Source: Neobacillus soli NBRC 102451
GTDB taxonomy: Bacteria; Bacillota; Bacilli; Bacillales; Cytobacillaceae
Assembly: GCF_001591665.1 (NCBI RefSeq)
Contig: NZ_BCVI01000034.1
Location: 1-33,696 of the forward strand
Direction: 5' to 3'
Length of the DNA stretch: 33,696 nucleotides
Each line of letters begins with the position of its first letter. The first letter of the stretch is position 1. The translations under genes were made by a program, and so were the position numbers. Below the pieces are notes generated by a model. It was not told the DNA's origin. It made no database searches and saw nothing but the letters and a program-made list of their open reading frames with translations. This document shows positions 7,941-15,817 of the stretch, one piece after another.

Positions 7941-7985
7941 TTTTTTTAACGAAAATGGATATACCAAATATAAGGGGGGATTTCA

Positions 7986-8957
7986 ATGAAGTTGTTAGGC
8001 TTACATCATGTGTCGATCCTAACTGGCAAAGCGGAAAGGAATTTTCACTTTTATACAAAAGTATTAGGATTGCGGCTAGTTAAGAAAACGGTGAACCAAG
8101 ACAATACCGAGTCCTATCATTTATTTTACGGAGATGCAAAAGGGAGTCCGGGGACGGAGATTACCTTTTTTGACATACCAGGACTTGGTCACACGTATCC
8201 AGGTGTTTCTAGTATTTCTTCCACATCCTTCAGAGTCAAAGACACAGTGTCACTCCGTTATTGGGAAGAGAGATTCGAGCAATTGGGTATTCACCATGGA
8301 ACGATTGAAAAAAGAGCTGGCCGTGACACACTTGCCTTCCAAGACTATGAGGGCACTCGGTTAGTATTAGTGGCAGATAATGGTGAAAAGGGTGTTAGGG
8401 CAGGTGAGGCATGGGGACAAAGTGATGTGCCTGTCGAACACGCGATTATTGGGTTAGGACCTGTGACACTAACATTAGCGATTCCGGAGCCAACAATCGG
8501 TGTTTTAACGGAAGTCATGGGCTTTAGACATGTTGGGTCTTATCCTTCACTAGCGGGAGAATTCCCTGATATTCAGGTATATGCTACGGGTGAGGGCGGC
8601 CCTGGAGCAGAGGTGCACATTGAAGCAAGACCAGATTTACCGAGGGAAAGGGCCGGCCGCGGCAGTGTCCACCATGTTGCTTTTCGTGTTCCAAATGAAG
8701 AGGAATATGAATATTGGGTTAAACGCATTGCGTCGTTTGGACTGATGAATTCCGGAAAAGTGGAACGATACTATTTCAAAGCCTTATATTTTCGTGAACC
8801 GAATCATATCTTATTTGAATTATCGACGGACACACCGGGATTTGATGTCGACGAACCGATGGAAACAATGGGTGAACGGTTAGCGTTGCCACCCTTTTTA
8901 GAACCGCGTCGTCAGGAAATTGAAGCCAAATTGCGTCCATTAGATTTGGATCTGTAG
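7986..8957 (+). CDS. Ring-cleaving dioxygenase, VOC superfamily (MhqA/MhqO-like)
   Basis: 323-residue protein made of two vicinal-oxygen-chelate halves (about 1-130 and 150-280). Likely metal ligands are H8 (LHHVS), H229/H230 (SVHHVAF) and E278 (ILFELS), the arrangement of extradiol dioxygenase-like enzymes. It belongs to the MhqA/MhqE/MhqO hydroquinone-specific group of Bacillus, which degrades quinone-type electrophiles. The operator at 7923-7940 gives independent support: in B. subtilis these genes are repressed by MhqR and induced by quinones. AAGGGGGG lies 6 nt before the ATG. No mhqR gene lies in this window. Confidence 0.9.
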   Translation: MKLLGLHHVSILTGKAERNFHFYTKVLGLRLVKKTVNQDNTESYHLFYGDAKGSPGTEITFFDIPGLGHTYPGVSSISSTSFRVKDTVSLRYWEERFEQLGIHHGTIEKRAGRDTLAFQDYEGTRLVLVADNGEKGVRAGEAWGQSDVPVEHAIIGLGPVTLTLAIPEPTIGVLTEVMGFRHVGSYPSLAGEFPDIQVYATGEGGPGAEVHIEARPDLPRERAGRGSVHHVAFRVPNEEEYEYWVKRIASFGLMNSGKVERYYFKALYFREPNHILFELSTDTPGFDVDEPMETMGERLALPPFLEPRRQEIEAKLRPLDLDL

Positions 8958-8977
8958 TAAAAAAAGTAACCAATTGT

Positions 8978-9020
8978 GCACAAGAAAAGTCCTCGAAATT
9001 ATCGGGGGCTTTTCTTGTGC
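8978..9020. terminator. Probable bidirectional terminator
   Basis: A perfect 12-bp stem, GCACAAGAAAAG with CTTTTCTTGTGC, plus an inner CCTCG/CGGGG stretch. On the minus strand a T7 run follows after about 14 nt. It lies between the convergent dioxygenase and small membrane protein genes. Confidence 0.65.
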
Positions 9021-9095
9021 TTGTACTTGGTCCTTGGAGGCTTTTGTGAAGCTTAATCGAAGCATCAATTTTTAATGACGTTTCGTAAATCATTA

Positions 9096-9371
9096 TTAAC
9101 CTTGCTGGCGGTCCTTTTGGACACTGCCGCCGTCTGAATCACCGCTCCACGAGGATATTTCTGAATCACGGGGATTATGGCTGTTGGAATCACTATTTTC
9201 AGGCGTCAGTTCAGTCCCGCATTTCTGTTCAAGACTGGGGAAGATAAAAAATGCCGCAATAATTGCTAAGGTTCCGAAGAATTCCTGTATCCAAAAAATG
9301 AGGTATATACCAAACCCGAAAAGGATCCCACCAATCAACCATTGAATGATTCTTACTGCTCTCAGAAGCAT
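9096..9371 (-). CDS. Small membrane protein, unrecognised
   Basis: 91-residue protein. Two hydrophobic segments (about 8-26 and 30-46, separated by Gln-Glu-Phe-Phe-Gly) are followed by a polar, low-complexity tail rich in Ser, Asp, Asn and Gly with a single Cys. I recognise no family. The ATG at 9371 directly abuts a GGGGGG run, which is a very short SD spacing, so a non-ATG start a few codons in is possible. It converges on the dioxygenase gene. A TATAAT-like -10 lies near 9400 on the minus strand without a clear -35. Confidence 0.6.
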   Translation of the reverse strand: MLLRAVRIIQWLIGGILFGFGIYLIFWIQEFFGTLAIIAAFFIFPSLEQKCGTELTPENSDSNSHNPRDSEISSWSGDSDGGSVQKDRQQG

Positions 9372-9550
9372 CCCCCCAAAATGTAATGTAAAATTATAAT
9401 CCCTATAAAATAAATATTAACACCCGGGACTTTTTATTCACTTTTCAAAGAGCTATTTGCGGTGTATTGTAAATTTCATCCAACTGTGACCTGTTTGTAG
9501 TGTTACATCAGTGTTATTGGTGCCATTATTGGTGTTTTGTGGTGTCACTT

Positions 9551-9599
9551 TGTGGTGTCAGGCACCGATTGTGGACAAATGTCCGTGCACGGTGGACAG
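9551..9599 (+). repeat. REP-like element E4 (complete), upstream of the RAYT gene
   Basis: Exact head at 9554-9566, second hairpin GGACA-AA-TGTCC with G-T extended flanks (9572-9583 core), and tail GGTGGACAG. Upstream is a 13-nt near-tandem stutter of the head's left half (TTTGTGGTGTCA twice) and further TTGGTG copies back to 9518. Confidence 0.85.
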
Positions 9600-9642
9600 T
9601 TTTGATTGGGTGATATTTTGGTAGGAAGGGGGAAGTTTTTTG

Positions 9643-9795
9643 ATGGATTGTGCAGGATTTTTGGGGTTGGTGTCGAATGGTATTAGTGGGTTGAAATCGT
9701 TTCTTCCGTTTCTTCTCATCTACGATGGCTTAGCCTCTTTTTTACCCTTTTTTCCGCCTGTCTTGCCCAAAAATCCATCATTTACTAAGGAGTGA
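9643..9795 (+). CDS. Possible 50-codon ORF upstream of the RAYT
   Basis: An ATG-initiated ORF with GGAAGGGGGAAG about 7 nt upstream encodes a hydrophobic 50-residue peptide (MDCAGFLGLV..., later PFLLIYDGL and FPPVLPK). Its TGA lies inside the Shine-Dalgarno region of the RAYT gene and 6 nt before the RAYT ATG, so the two would be translationally coupled. Its first and last codons are also the arms of an inverted repeat (TGATGGATT...AATCCATCA). I recognise no homologue. It could be a leader peptide, a real small protein or chance. Confidence 0.35.
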   Translation: MDCAGFLGLVSNGISGLKSFLPFLLIYDGLASFLPFFPPVLPKNPSFTKE

Positions 9796-9801
9796 TTGCA
9801 A

Positions 9802-10410
9802 ATGGTTCGCAGTGTTCGTACTTGGTTTGAAGGTGCGAAGTATCATGTTACTAGTAGAGGAATTAGAAAAAGTTCGCTTTTTTATGAGGATGAGGATTAT
9901 CAGAAATACCTCGCCATCGTTGACAACACCAAGACCCATTACCCCTTCGATCTCCACACATACTGTCTAATGACCAATCACATTCACCTTCAGCTCGAAA
10001 CAATCACAACCCCACTTAGTATCATCATGAAAATGATCAACACGAAATATGCCAAGTATTTTAATAAAAAGTACGGTTTTTCGGGCCATGTGTTTGAAAA
10101 GCGTTATGGCGACGAGCTGCTCAATTCCCCAGAATACGAGATAGATGTAAGCAAATATATTCATTTAAATCCAGTGGAAGCGGGAATGGTGGCAGCGCCG
10201 GAGGATTATCCGTGGAGCAGCTACCGGGCCTATGTCCGCAGTGTGCAAATCCCACTCATTAACACCAGCCCACTTCTATCTTATTTTCCCGAACCAGCCA
10301 CACAACAGTACGAAAATTATATGAAATCCCTGCCTACAGATAAGTTCTTTTGGGAGGAAGGCAAGATTTTCATCATGGATAGGGAGGTTCTTCCATGTGG
10401 GCAAAAGTGA
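9802..10410 (+). CDS. REP-associated tyrosine transposase (RAYT, Y1/IS200-like HUH)
   Basis: 202-residue HUH-superfamily DNA nuclease. It has the N-terminal YHVTSRG, the HUH motif H60-I-H62 in CLMTNHIHLQLE, GHVFEKRY, and the helix YIHLNPVEAGMV with the likely catalytic Tyr119, followed by DYPWSSYRAY. These are RAYT hallmarks; such proteins bind and cleave single-stranded REP hairpins. It is a single copy without IS ends, flanked by complete REP-like elements E4 and E5, as expected if they are its substrates. The start is ATG 9802 with AAGGAG 9 nt upstream; an in-frame TTG at 9796 is too close to the SD. Its last 16 nt overlap the start of a comM remnant whose SD lies inside this gene. Confidence 0.92.
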   Translation: MVRSVRTWFEGAKYHVTSRGIRKSSLFYEDEDYQKYLAIVDNTKTHYPFDLHTYCLMTNHIHLQLETITTPLSIIMKMINTKYAKYFNKKYGFSGHVFEKRYGDELLNSPEYEIDVSKYIHLNPVEAGMVAAPEDYPWSSYRAYVRSVQIPLINTSPLLSYFPEPATQQYENYMKSLPTDKFFWEEGKIFIMDREVLPCGQK

Positions 10411-10562
10411 CCAGCATTGGTTTAAAAGGGATGGAAGGGTACCGCGTGAATGTGGAGGTGGGTTCTTATGGTGTCAAAAAACATGGTGTCAGGCACCACC
10501 CGCGGACAAACCACTCGGTTTGTCCACGTGGGGTGGACGGTGGTGAAGCGATTTTTAAATAA
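10395..10562 (+). pseudogene. comM: Truncated comM (yifB) 5' fragment running into REP E5
   Basis: An ATG with AGGGAGG 7 nt upstream opens a frame beginning MWAKVTSIGLKGMEGYRV and then NVEV. This is the N-terminal signature of Firmicute ComM/YifB (Mg-chelatase-like AAA+ ATPase; in other bacteria a branch-migration helicase for transformation DNA). Similarity stops after about 22 codons (near 10460). The frame continues through REP element E5 to a stop at 10560-10562, giving 55 codons instead of about 500. The IVGLPDASVKES region that should follow is absent. The fragment overlaps the RAYT end by 16 nt, as in an operon, so an ancestral RAYT-comM unit probably lost the rest of comM with the break at the repeat. 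Confidence 0.7.
10484..10540 (+). repeat. REP-like element E5 (complete), downstream of the RAYT gene
   Basis: Exact head at 10485-10497, hairpin GGACAAACC/GGTTTGTCC (9 bp, loop ACTC), tail GGGGTGGACGG. A half-head ATGGTGTCA lies 15 nt upstream. It ends 14 nt from the zupT stop. Confidence 0.88.
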
Positions 10563-11364
10563 ACAACAGCAGGCTTAGTGCCATAACGGCCATGCCGCCA
10601 ATTAGGCCATAGATTGATAGGTGTGCTTCATCGTATCTCTGTGCTGCGGGCAGCAATTCATCAAGGGATATAAACACCATAATTCCTGCAACGGCAGCGA
10701 AGATGATACCGAACATGACGTCATTTAAGAAAGGCATCAAGAAAAGGTAAGCCACTAACGCGCCAACGGGCTCAGATAATCCGGACAAGAACGAAAGTTT
10801 AAAGGCCTTTTTCTTATCACCTGTCGCAAAGTAGACAGGGACGGAAACGGCGATACCCTCAGGAATATTATGAATAGCAATCGCTACGGCAATGGCTATT
10901 CCGAGTGCCGGATCCTGCAATGCCGAGGTGAAGGTTGCAATCCCCTCCGGGAAGTTATGAATACCGATGGCAAGAGCCGTAAAGGTCCCCATTTTTAATA
11001 AATCAGGCTGATTGCCCTTACTTCCATGACTATTCATATCCTCCACTGTCTTCAGTTCGTGGGGGTTGCTTTGCTTGGGAATAAATTTGTCAATACTGGC
11101 AATCAACAACATGCCCGCAAAGAAACCGCCAACGGTCAGCCAGTTCCCCGGACCGGTCCCCAGGGCGTTGACAAGCGCTACCTTAGCTTTTGCAAAAATT
11201 TCAATCATCGACACATAAATCATCACACCTGCAGAGAACCCAAGGGTTACCGATAAAAATTTGGTATTCGTGTGCGATGTGAAGAAGGCAAGAACGCTGC
11301 CAATCCCGGTTGCAAGGCCAGCAAATAATGTTAATCCAAAGGCTAATAACAAATTTTCCGTCAC
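10555..11364 (-). CDS. zupT: ZIP-family divalent metal transporter ZupT
   Basis: 269-residue inner-membrane transporter of about eight helices that imports zinc and other divalent cations. The paired ZIP motifs HNFPEGIATF and HNIPEGIAVS carry the His and Glu metal ligands, and a short His-containing loop (about 110-122) separates the helical halves. The start is GTG 11364 with GAGGAG 6 nt upstream, giving the usual ZupT beginning MTENLLLAFGLTLFAGLATG; the ATG at 11385 lies before this SD. No Zur-type site was recognised. The gene is bracketed by REP elements E5 (after the stop) and E6 (about 150 bp upstream). Confidence 0.92.
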   Translation of the reverse strand: MTENLLLAFGLTLFAGLATGIGSVLAFFTSHTNTKFLSVTLGFSAGVMIYVSMIEIFAKAKVALVNALGTGPGNWLTVGGFFAGMLLIASIDKFIPKQSNPHELKTVEDMNSHGSKGNQPDLLKMGTFTALAIGIHNFPEGIATFTSALQDPALGIAIAVAIAIHNIPEGIAVSVPVYFATGDKKKAFKLSFLSGLSEPVGALVAYLFLMPFLNDVMFGIIFAAVAGIMVFISLDELLPAAQRYDEAHLSIYGLIGGMAVMALSLLLFI

Positions 11365-11510
11365 CTTTAACTCCTCTCCCTTCATGGAATGTATCTCATC
11401 AAATTCCCATCATCTCGAATAAACCTTTTTTGTGTAGGTTATATTTTATATGCGCTAACCCAGAATTGTTTCCTTTATAAAACTTTTTACAATATTGTTT
11501 ATGGTGTTAT

Positions 11511-11564
11511 TGGTGTCAGGCACCATTCATGGACAAAAAAACGTATTTGTCCACATGGGAGGAT
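11511..11564 (+). repeat. REP-like element E6 (complete)
   Basis: Exact head at 11512-11524, hairpin GGACAAA/TTTGTCC (11531-11552) with an outer ATG/CAT, tail GGGAGGATA. A partial head ATGGTGTTAT sits directly upstream with a 10-nt period. It lies in the divergent gap between zupT and rbsR. Confidence 0.85.
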
Positions 11565-11724
11565 ACTTGCTGGCAGCATCCCAAATATGGCGAAGGGGGG
11601 GAAGGGTATTTTGGCAAATCATTCTAGCAATTAAACTCGACGAGTATTGAAATGTTATAATTTCTATAATTATTTGGAAATTCATCTTGCGTACATTTCC
11701 TAGTGGTGATATTATCAAATTATA
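11565..11724. other. Gap between REP E6 and the rbs operators
   Basis: The divergent gap of 486 bp between zupT and rbsR holds REP E6 and two RbsR-type operators. The rest is AT-rich. Two TATAAT hexamers (11656-11661 and 11665-11670) could be -10 boxes for rbsR, but neither has a convincing -35. Nothing else is recognised. Confidence 0.5.
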
Positions 11725-11745
11725 AAAATCTAAACGTTTACATTT
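11725..11745 (+). promoter_or_regulatory. RbsR-type operator O1
   Basis: Core TCTAAACGTTTACA with flanking A/T, a LacI-family operator with a central CG. It is the same sequence as O2 and O3. Confidence 0.75.
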
Positions 11746-11798
11746 ATAACTGGAAGAACAAACGGTTGCTAAACTTTACGAAAAAGATTTTGTATCGG

Positions 11799-11820
11799 AA
11801 AATCTAAACGTTTACATTTT
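11799..11820 (+). promoter_or_regulatory. RbsR-type operator O2
   Basis: Second copy of the core TCTAAACGTTTACA in the same A/T flanks, 74 bp after O1 and about 30 bp before the rbsR start, suited to autorepression or looping. The core also resembles a CcpA cre site (one mismatch), so dual control is possible. Confidence 0.78.
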
Positions 11821-11850
11821 AGAAGTTTATATTTTAGGAGTTTACATATT

Positions 11851-12861
11851 ATGGAGTGCAAACCGACTATTGAGGATGTAGCCAAGCTTGCGAGTGTTTC
11901 GATTGCAACTGTATCTAGGGTAATAAACAACCAAGGCGGCGTTCGAAAGGTTACTGAAGAGAGAATTGTAAACGCTATCAGTGAACTTGGTTATATCCGC
12001 AGTGCTCTGGCTAGGAGTATGAAGCGAAAAGAAACGAACACCATTGGGATTATTGTGCCAGATATTACCAACCCATTTTTTCCGCATGTTGTTGCTGGAA
12101 TCGAGCAGAAGGCAAGAGAAAAAGGTTATTACACGATACTCAGCAGTACAAATGAATCCACAATTATCGAAGAAGAGATTGTTAGAATCTTTATCGAACG
12201 TGGGGTGGATGGCGTCATCATTACAACAGCAAATGAAACGGGTGACCATATCAAACTGCTTCAGGATCAAGGTATTCCAATTGTTGCTGTTGACCGGACT
12301 ATTAAAAATTTTGAGGTAGATACAGTGTTGGTTGATAACGTGAATGGGGCCTATCAGGCTGTCCGCCAATTAATTTTACAGGGACATGAACGAATTGCGA
12401 TTATTTGTGGACCGCAGAACACAACGCCAGGCCGGGAACGCTATTTAGGTTATAAGAAGGCGCTGGAGGAATATAATATTCCCCTTGATTCCAGTTTGGT
12501 TATTCAGGGTGATTTTATGGAAAATAGCGGTTACAAGGGTGCGTTACGTTTGTTTTATTCAAATAATCGTCCAACTGCGATATTTTCATCGAATAATCAG
12601 ATGACGATAGGCTGCGTTAAAGCTCTGACTGAACTGGATTGGAAGTTGGGCGAAGAAGTCTCCTTTATTGGCTTTGATGATGTCGAAATTGCCACCTTCA
12701 TCAAACCGAGACTATCTGTTGTCTCGCGGCCAATGACGACGATTGGCGAAATCGCTTTTCAATTATTGTACGAACGCATTCATTTTAAAGGAAATCTCCC
12801 TAAACGGGAATTTTTATTAACACCCGAATTAAAGATTCGAGAGTCATGCCATAAAATCTAA
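11851..12861 (+). CDS. rbsR: LacI-family ribose operon repressor RbsR
   Basis: 336-residue regulator. The N-terminal LacI helix-turn-helix (about 6-28, IEDVAKLASVSIATVSRVIN) and hinge helix are followed by a periplasmic-binding-like effector domain (about 60-330, GIIVPDITNPFF, GFDDVEIATF). As first gene of the rbs locus it should repress rbsDACB and itself and be released by ribose or a phosphorylated derivative. AGGAG lies 10 nt upstream of the ATG. Operators O1 and O2 lie upstream, and O3 overlaps the stop codon. Confidence 0.93.
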   Translation: MECKPTIEDVAKLASVSIATVSRVINNQGGVRKVTEERIVNAISELGYIRSALARSMKRKETNTIGIIVPDITNPFFPHVVAGIEQKAREKGYYTILSSTNESTIIEEEIVRIFIERGVDGVIITTANETGDHIKLLQDQGIPIVAVDRTIKNFEVDTVLVDNVNGAYQAVRQLILQGHERIAIICGPQNTTPGRERYLGYKKALEEYNIPLDSSLVIQGDFMENSGYKGALRLFYSNNRPTAIFSSNNQMTIGCVKALTELDWKLGEEVSFIGFDDVEIATFIKPRLSVVSRPMTTIGEIAFQLLYERIHFKGNLPKREFLLTPELKIRESCHKI

Positions 12862-12874
12862 ACGTTTACATTTT
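12853..12874 (+). promoter_or_regulatory. RbsR-type operator O3 over the rbsR stop codon
   Basis: Third copy of the core TCTAAACGTTTACA with the same flanks. The rbsR stop TAA (12859-12861) is part of the operator, and the rbsD SD follows about 6 nt downstream. Confidence 0.75.
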
Positions 12875-12894
12875 GAAGCTAGGAGGAAGAAATT

Positions 12895-13293
12895 ATGAAA
12901 AAAGGCGGAATTCTAAATCCGAAGATTAACCAATTAATCTCTGAAACTGGTCACACTGATTACATCGTCGTAACTGATGCAGGCTTACCGATTCCGGAAA
13001 ATGTTACACATCGTATTGATTTAGCACTGAAAGAAGGAGTACCAAGTTTTTTAGACACCCTTGATACTGTTTTAACCGAGCTCGAGGTTGAGAGGGTGAT
13101 TTTAGCAGAAGAAGTTAAAACGGCTAGTCCAGAAATGCATGACCAAATCGTGAGCAGATTCCCAAATCTACCGGTTGAGTATGTTCCACATGTGGAATTT
13201 AAGCAGCAAACAAAACAGGCAAGAGGGCTGATTCGGACAGGTGAGTTTACCGGATATGCGAATGTCATTTTAGTTGCAGGTGTTGTTTATTAA
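12895..13293 (+). CDS. rbsD: D-ribose pyranase RbsD
   Basis: 132-residue cytoplasmic enzyme that interconverts beta-pyranose and beta-furanose forms of ribose so ribokinase can use it. The characteristic MKKGGILNPKINQLISETGHTD start (with His20), the DAGLPIP segment and the terminal GYANVILVAGVVY are present; length is normal. AGGAGG precedes the ATG. It lies between rbsR and rbsA in one operon. Confidence 0.95.
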   Translation: MKKGGILNPKINQLISETGHTDYIVVTDAGLPIPENVTHRIDLALKEGVPSFLDTLDTVLTELEVERVILAEEVKTASPEMHDQIVSRFPNLPVEYVPHVEFKQQTKQARGLIRTGEFTGYANVILVAGVVY

Positions 13294-13326
13294 TATTTTG
13301 ACCTCATCCAAAGGGGGAATGGGCAA

Positions 13327-14823
13327 GTGAGTACAGCATTGCTGGAAATGAAAGAAATATCGAAGGAATTTCCTGGAGTGAAGGCGCTTGATCACGTATC
13401 GATTCGCGTAAACCAGTCCGAGATTCTTGCCTTGCTGGGTGAAAATGGAGCCGGGAAATCTACCTTAATGAAGGTGCTGGCAGGTGTTCATCAGCCAAGT
13501 AATGGGGAAATCTACATAAATGGAAATCCGGTAACGATTGAAGGTCCCAAGCATTCACAAAGCCTTGGAATTAGTATTATTTATCAAGAATTTAACCTGA
13601 TTCCACATATGACTGTTGCTGAAAATATCTTTATCGGCAGGGAGCCTCGTAAAACAAAAGGTATCCTCGACCGCAAGCAAATCAAGCGGGAAACAAGGAA
13701 ATGGCTTGATCGAGTCGGTTTGACGAGGGTATCTCCCGAGGCATTAATTGCCGAATTATCCGTTGCTGAGCAACAATTGGTTGAGATCGCCAAAACGCTC
13801 TCGTTTAACGCGAAGATTATTATTATGGATGAGCCGACAGCGGCTTTAAATGATGAAGAGACAAATAAGCTCTTAGCAATTATGAAAGAGTTGAAGCAGC
13901 AGGGAATGGGTGTCATTTTTATCACGCACCGCTTGGAAGAGGTCCTTGAAGTTGCCGATTCAATCGCTGTATTAAGAGATGGAAAGTATATCGGAAGCGC
14001 TTTGGTGAAGGACGTTACGAAGGATGATATGGTGACGATGATGGTCGGGCGTGAGCTGACGGAACTCTTTCCTGAAAAAGGTATCCCAACTAATCAAGTT
14101 TGCCTTGAGGTAAAGGATGTTTCGGTGCCAGGCGCCCTTGGTGACATTAACTTTACCGTAAGAAGAGGTGAAATCCTCGGAATTGCGGGGTTAATGGGCT
14201 CCGGCCGAACGGAGCTTTCGAAGGCGATTTTTGGATTATACAACAATATGACTGGGACTGTGAAGGTTGATTCGAAGCCTGTAAAGAGCCCTAGAGGTGC
14301 GATTGATGCTGGAATTGCCTTAGTAACGGATGATCGGAAGCAGGAAGGTCTTGTTCTTGGTTTATCGGTTTATGAAAACTTACTGTTACCCTCTTATCGA
14401 AAAATTTTCAAGTTTGGTATTCAACAGAAGCGAAAAAAGGACGAGATTGTCAACCAATGGATTAACGATTTAAAGATAAAGGTTCATGATCCAATGGTTG
14501 AGGTAAGAACCTTGAGCGGTGGAAACCAGCAGAAGGTGGTTCTTGGAAAGTGGCTGCAAATGAATCCGAAGGTGCTCATTTTGAATGAACCAACTAGGGG
14601 TATTGATGTTGGTGCAAAGGCGGAAATCTATCAGATTATGAAAAGGCTTACGGATGATGGAATTTCGATTATTATGATGTCATCCGAAATGCCGGAATTG
14701 CTGGGGTTGAGTAATCGAATCCTGGTAATGAATGAAGGGCGAATTACCGCTGAGCTTAGCCAAAATGAAGCAACTCAGGAAAAAATCTTTTATTACGCAT
14801 CCGGGGGTGTGATGAATGCCTAG
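13327..14823 (+). CDS. rbsA: Ribose ABC transporter ATP-binding protein RbsA
   Basis: 498-residue protein with two fused ATPase domains. The first has Walker A GENGAGKST (about 38-46), signature LSVAEQQ and Walker B IIIMDEPTA. The second has the atypical GLMGSGRTE loop, LSGGNQQK and VLILNEPTRG, as is usual for carbohydrate CUT2 importers. It powers import by RbsC with RbsB. The start is GTG 13327 behind AAAGGGGGAATG. Its last 8 nt overlap rbsC, indicating translational coupling. Confidence 0.95.
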   Translation: MSTALLEMKEISKEFPGVKALDHVSIRVNQSEILALLGENGAGKSTLMKVLAGVHQPSNGEIYINGNPVTIEGPKHSQSLGISIIYQEFNLIPHMTVAENIFIGREPRKTKGILDRKQIKRETRKWLDRVGLTRVSPEALIAELSVAEQQLVEIAKTLSFNAKIIIMDEPTAALNDEETNKLLAIMKELKQQGMGVIFITHRLEEVLEVADSIAVLRDGKYIGSALVKDVTKDDMVTMMVGRELTELFPEKGIPTNQVCLEVKDVSVPGALGDINFTVRRGEILGIAGLMGSGRTELSKAIFGLYNNMTGTVKVDSKPVKSPRGAIDAGIALVTDDRKQEGLVLGLSVYENLLLPSYRKIFKFGIQQKRKKDEIVNQWINDLKIKVHDPMVEVRTLSGGNQQKVVLGKWLQMNPKVLILNEPTRGIDVGAKAEIYQIMKRLTDDGISIIMMSSEMPELLGLSNRILVMNEGRITAELSQNEATQEKIFYYASGGVMNA

Positions 14824-15799
14824 TACAACACCAGTCCAAAAGCAAGAGGAGAAGAAGGCGGGGTTCAATTGGCTTTCACTCATTGAAAAATATCGTGTAC
14901 TACTAATTTTTATCGTATTATGCGTGATTGCAGGAGTTCTGTCGGATGTATTCTTTACGATGAGTAACGTCATGAATGTGCTTCGACAGGTTTCTATTAT
15001 TGCGATTATCGCGAGTGGGATGACGTTGGTTATTTTACTAGCTGGAATAGACCTTTCCGTCGGTGCAGTTATGGCTTTTTCTGGTGCAATTTTAGCAGGG
15101 GCCTTAACAGCTGGCTGGCCGCTTCCGCTTGCAATAATGGCCGCTCTTGGAGTAGGTCTAGTATTAGGAATCTGTAATGGTCTTTTTGTAGCGAGATTTG
15201 GAATTCCTTCCTTCATTGTAACGCTGGCAATTATGGTTATTGCACGCGGGATGACGCTTGTTTATACAAAGGGTTATCCACTAGTTGTTAGTAATGAACC
15301 TTTCCGATTTATAGGAAGCGGAAGAATTTTTGGTATCCCAGTTCCAATAATCCTCATGTTTGTCATCTTTGGAATCATGTATTGGATGTTAAAATACACC
15401 AGCTTTGGCCGCTATATCTATGCAATTGGTGGAAATGAAGAAACAGCGATTCTTGCGGGGATAAACGTTAAGGCTATTAAAATAGCTGTTTTTGGAATTG
15501 CTGGTTTACTATCAGCCCTATCCGCAATTATTTACACTTCAAGATTAATGTCTGCACAGCCGACAGCGGGTAATGGAATTGAGTTGGATGCAATCGCTGC
15601 AGTTATTATCGGTGGGACAAGTTTAGCAGGAGGGAAAGGAGCTGTTACCGGAACGCTAATTGGTGCATTAATCATGGGCGTTCTCGATAATATTTTGAAT
15701 TTAATGAATGTGTCTCCGTTCTATCAAAGTATTGCCAAGGGTCTCGTTATATTAGTAGCTGTATTAGTAGATAGTAAGTTTTCAAAAATTAAAAAATAA
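14816..15799 (+). CDS. rbsC: Ribose ABC transporter permease RbsC
   Basis: 327-residue permease with about 8-10 helices and the CUT2 motifs SGMTLVILLAGIDLSVGAVMAFSG, GLFVARFGIPSFIVTLAIM and AAVIIGGTSLAGGKGAVTGT. It forms the membrane channel with RbsA and RbsB. The ATG lies inside the last codons of rbsA, and rbsB follows 18 nt after the stop. Confidence 0.95.
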   Translation: MPSTTPVQKQEEKKAGFNWLSLIEKYRVLLIFIVLCVIAGVLSDVFFTMSNVMNVLRQVSIIAIIASGMTLVILLAGIDLSVGAVMAFSGAILAGALTAGWPLPLAIMAALGVGLVLGICNGLFVARFGIPSFIVTLAIMVIARGMTLVYTKGYPLVVSNEPFRFIGSGRIFGIPVPIILMFVIFGIMYWMLKYTSFGRYIYAIGGNEETAILAGINVKAIKIAVFGIAGLLSALSAIIYTSRLMSAQPTAGNGIELDAIAAVIIGGTSLAGGKGAVTGTLIGALIMGVLDNILNLMNVSPFYQSIAKGLVILVAVLVDSKFSKIKK

Positions 15800-15817
15800 G
15801 ACATTGGAGGTATTAGG

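Noticed and set aside
9539..10540. RAYT plus flanking repeats as a mobile insertion sequence
   Set aside because: E4 and E5 are direct copies of a dispersed family, not element-specific ends; no target duplication is visible, and RAYTs are usually single-copy, non-mobile genes.
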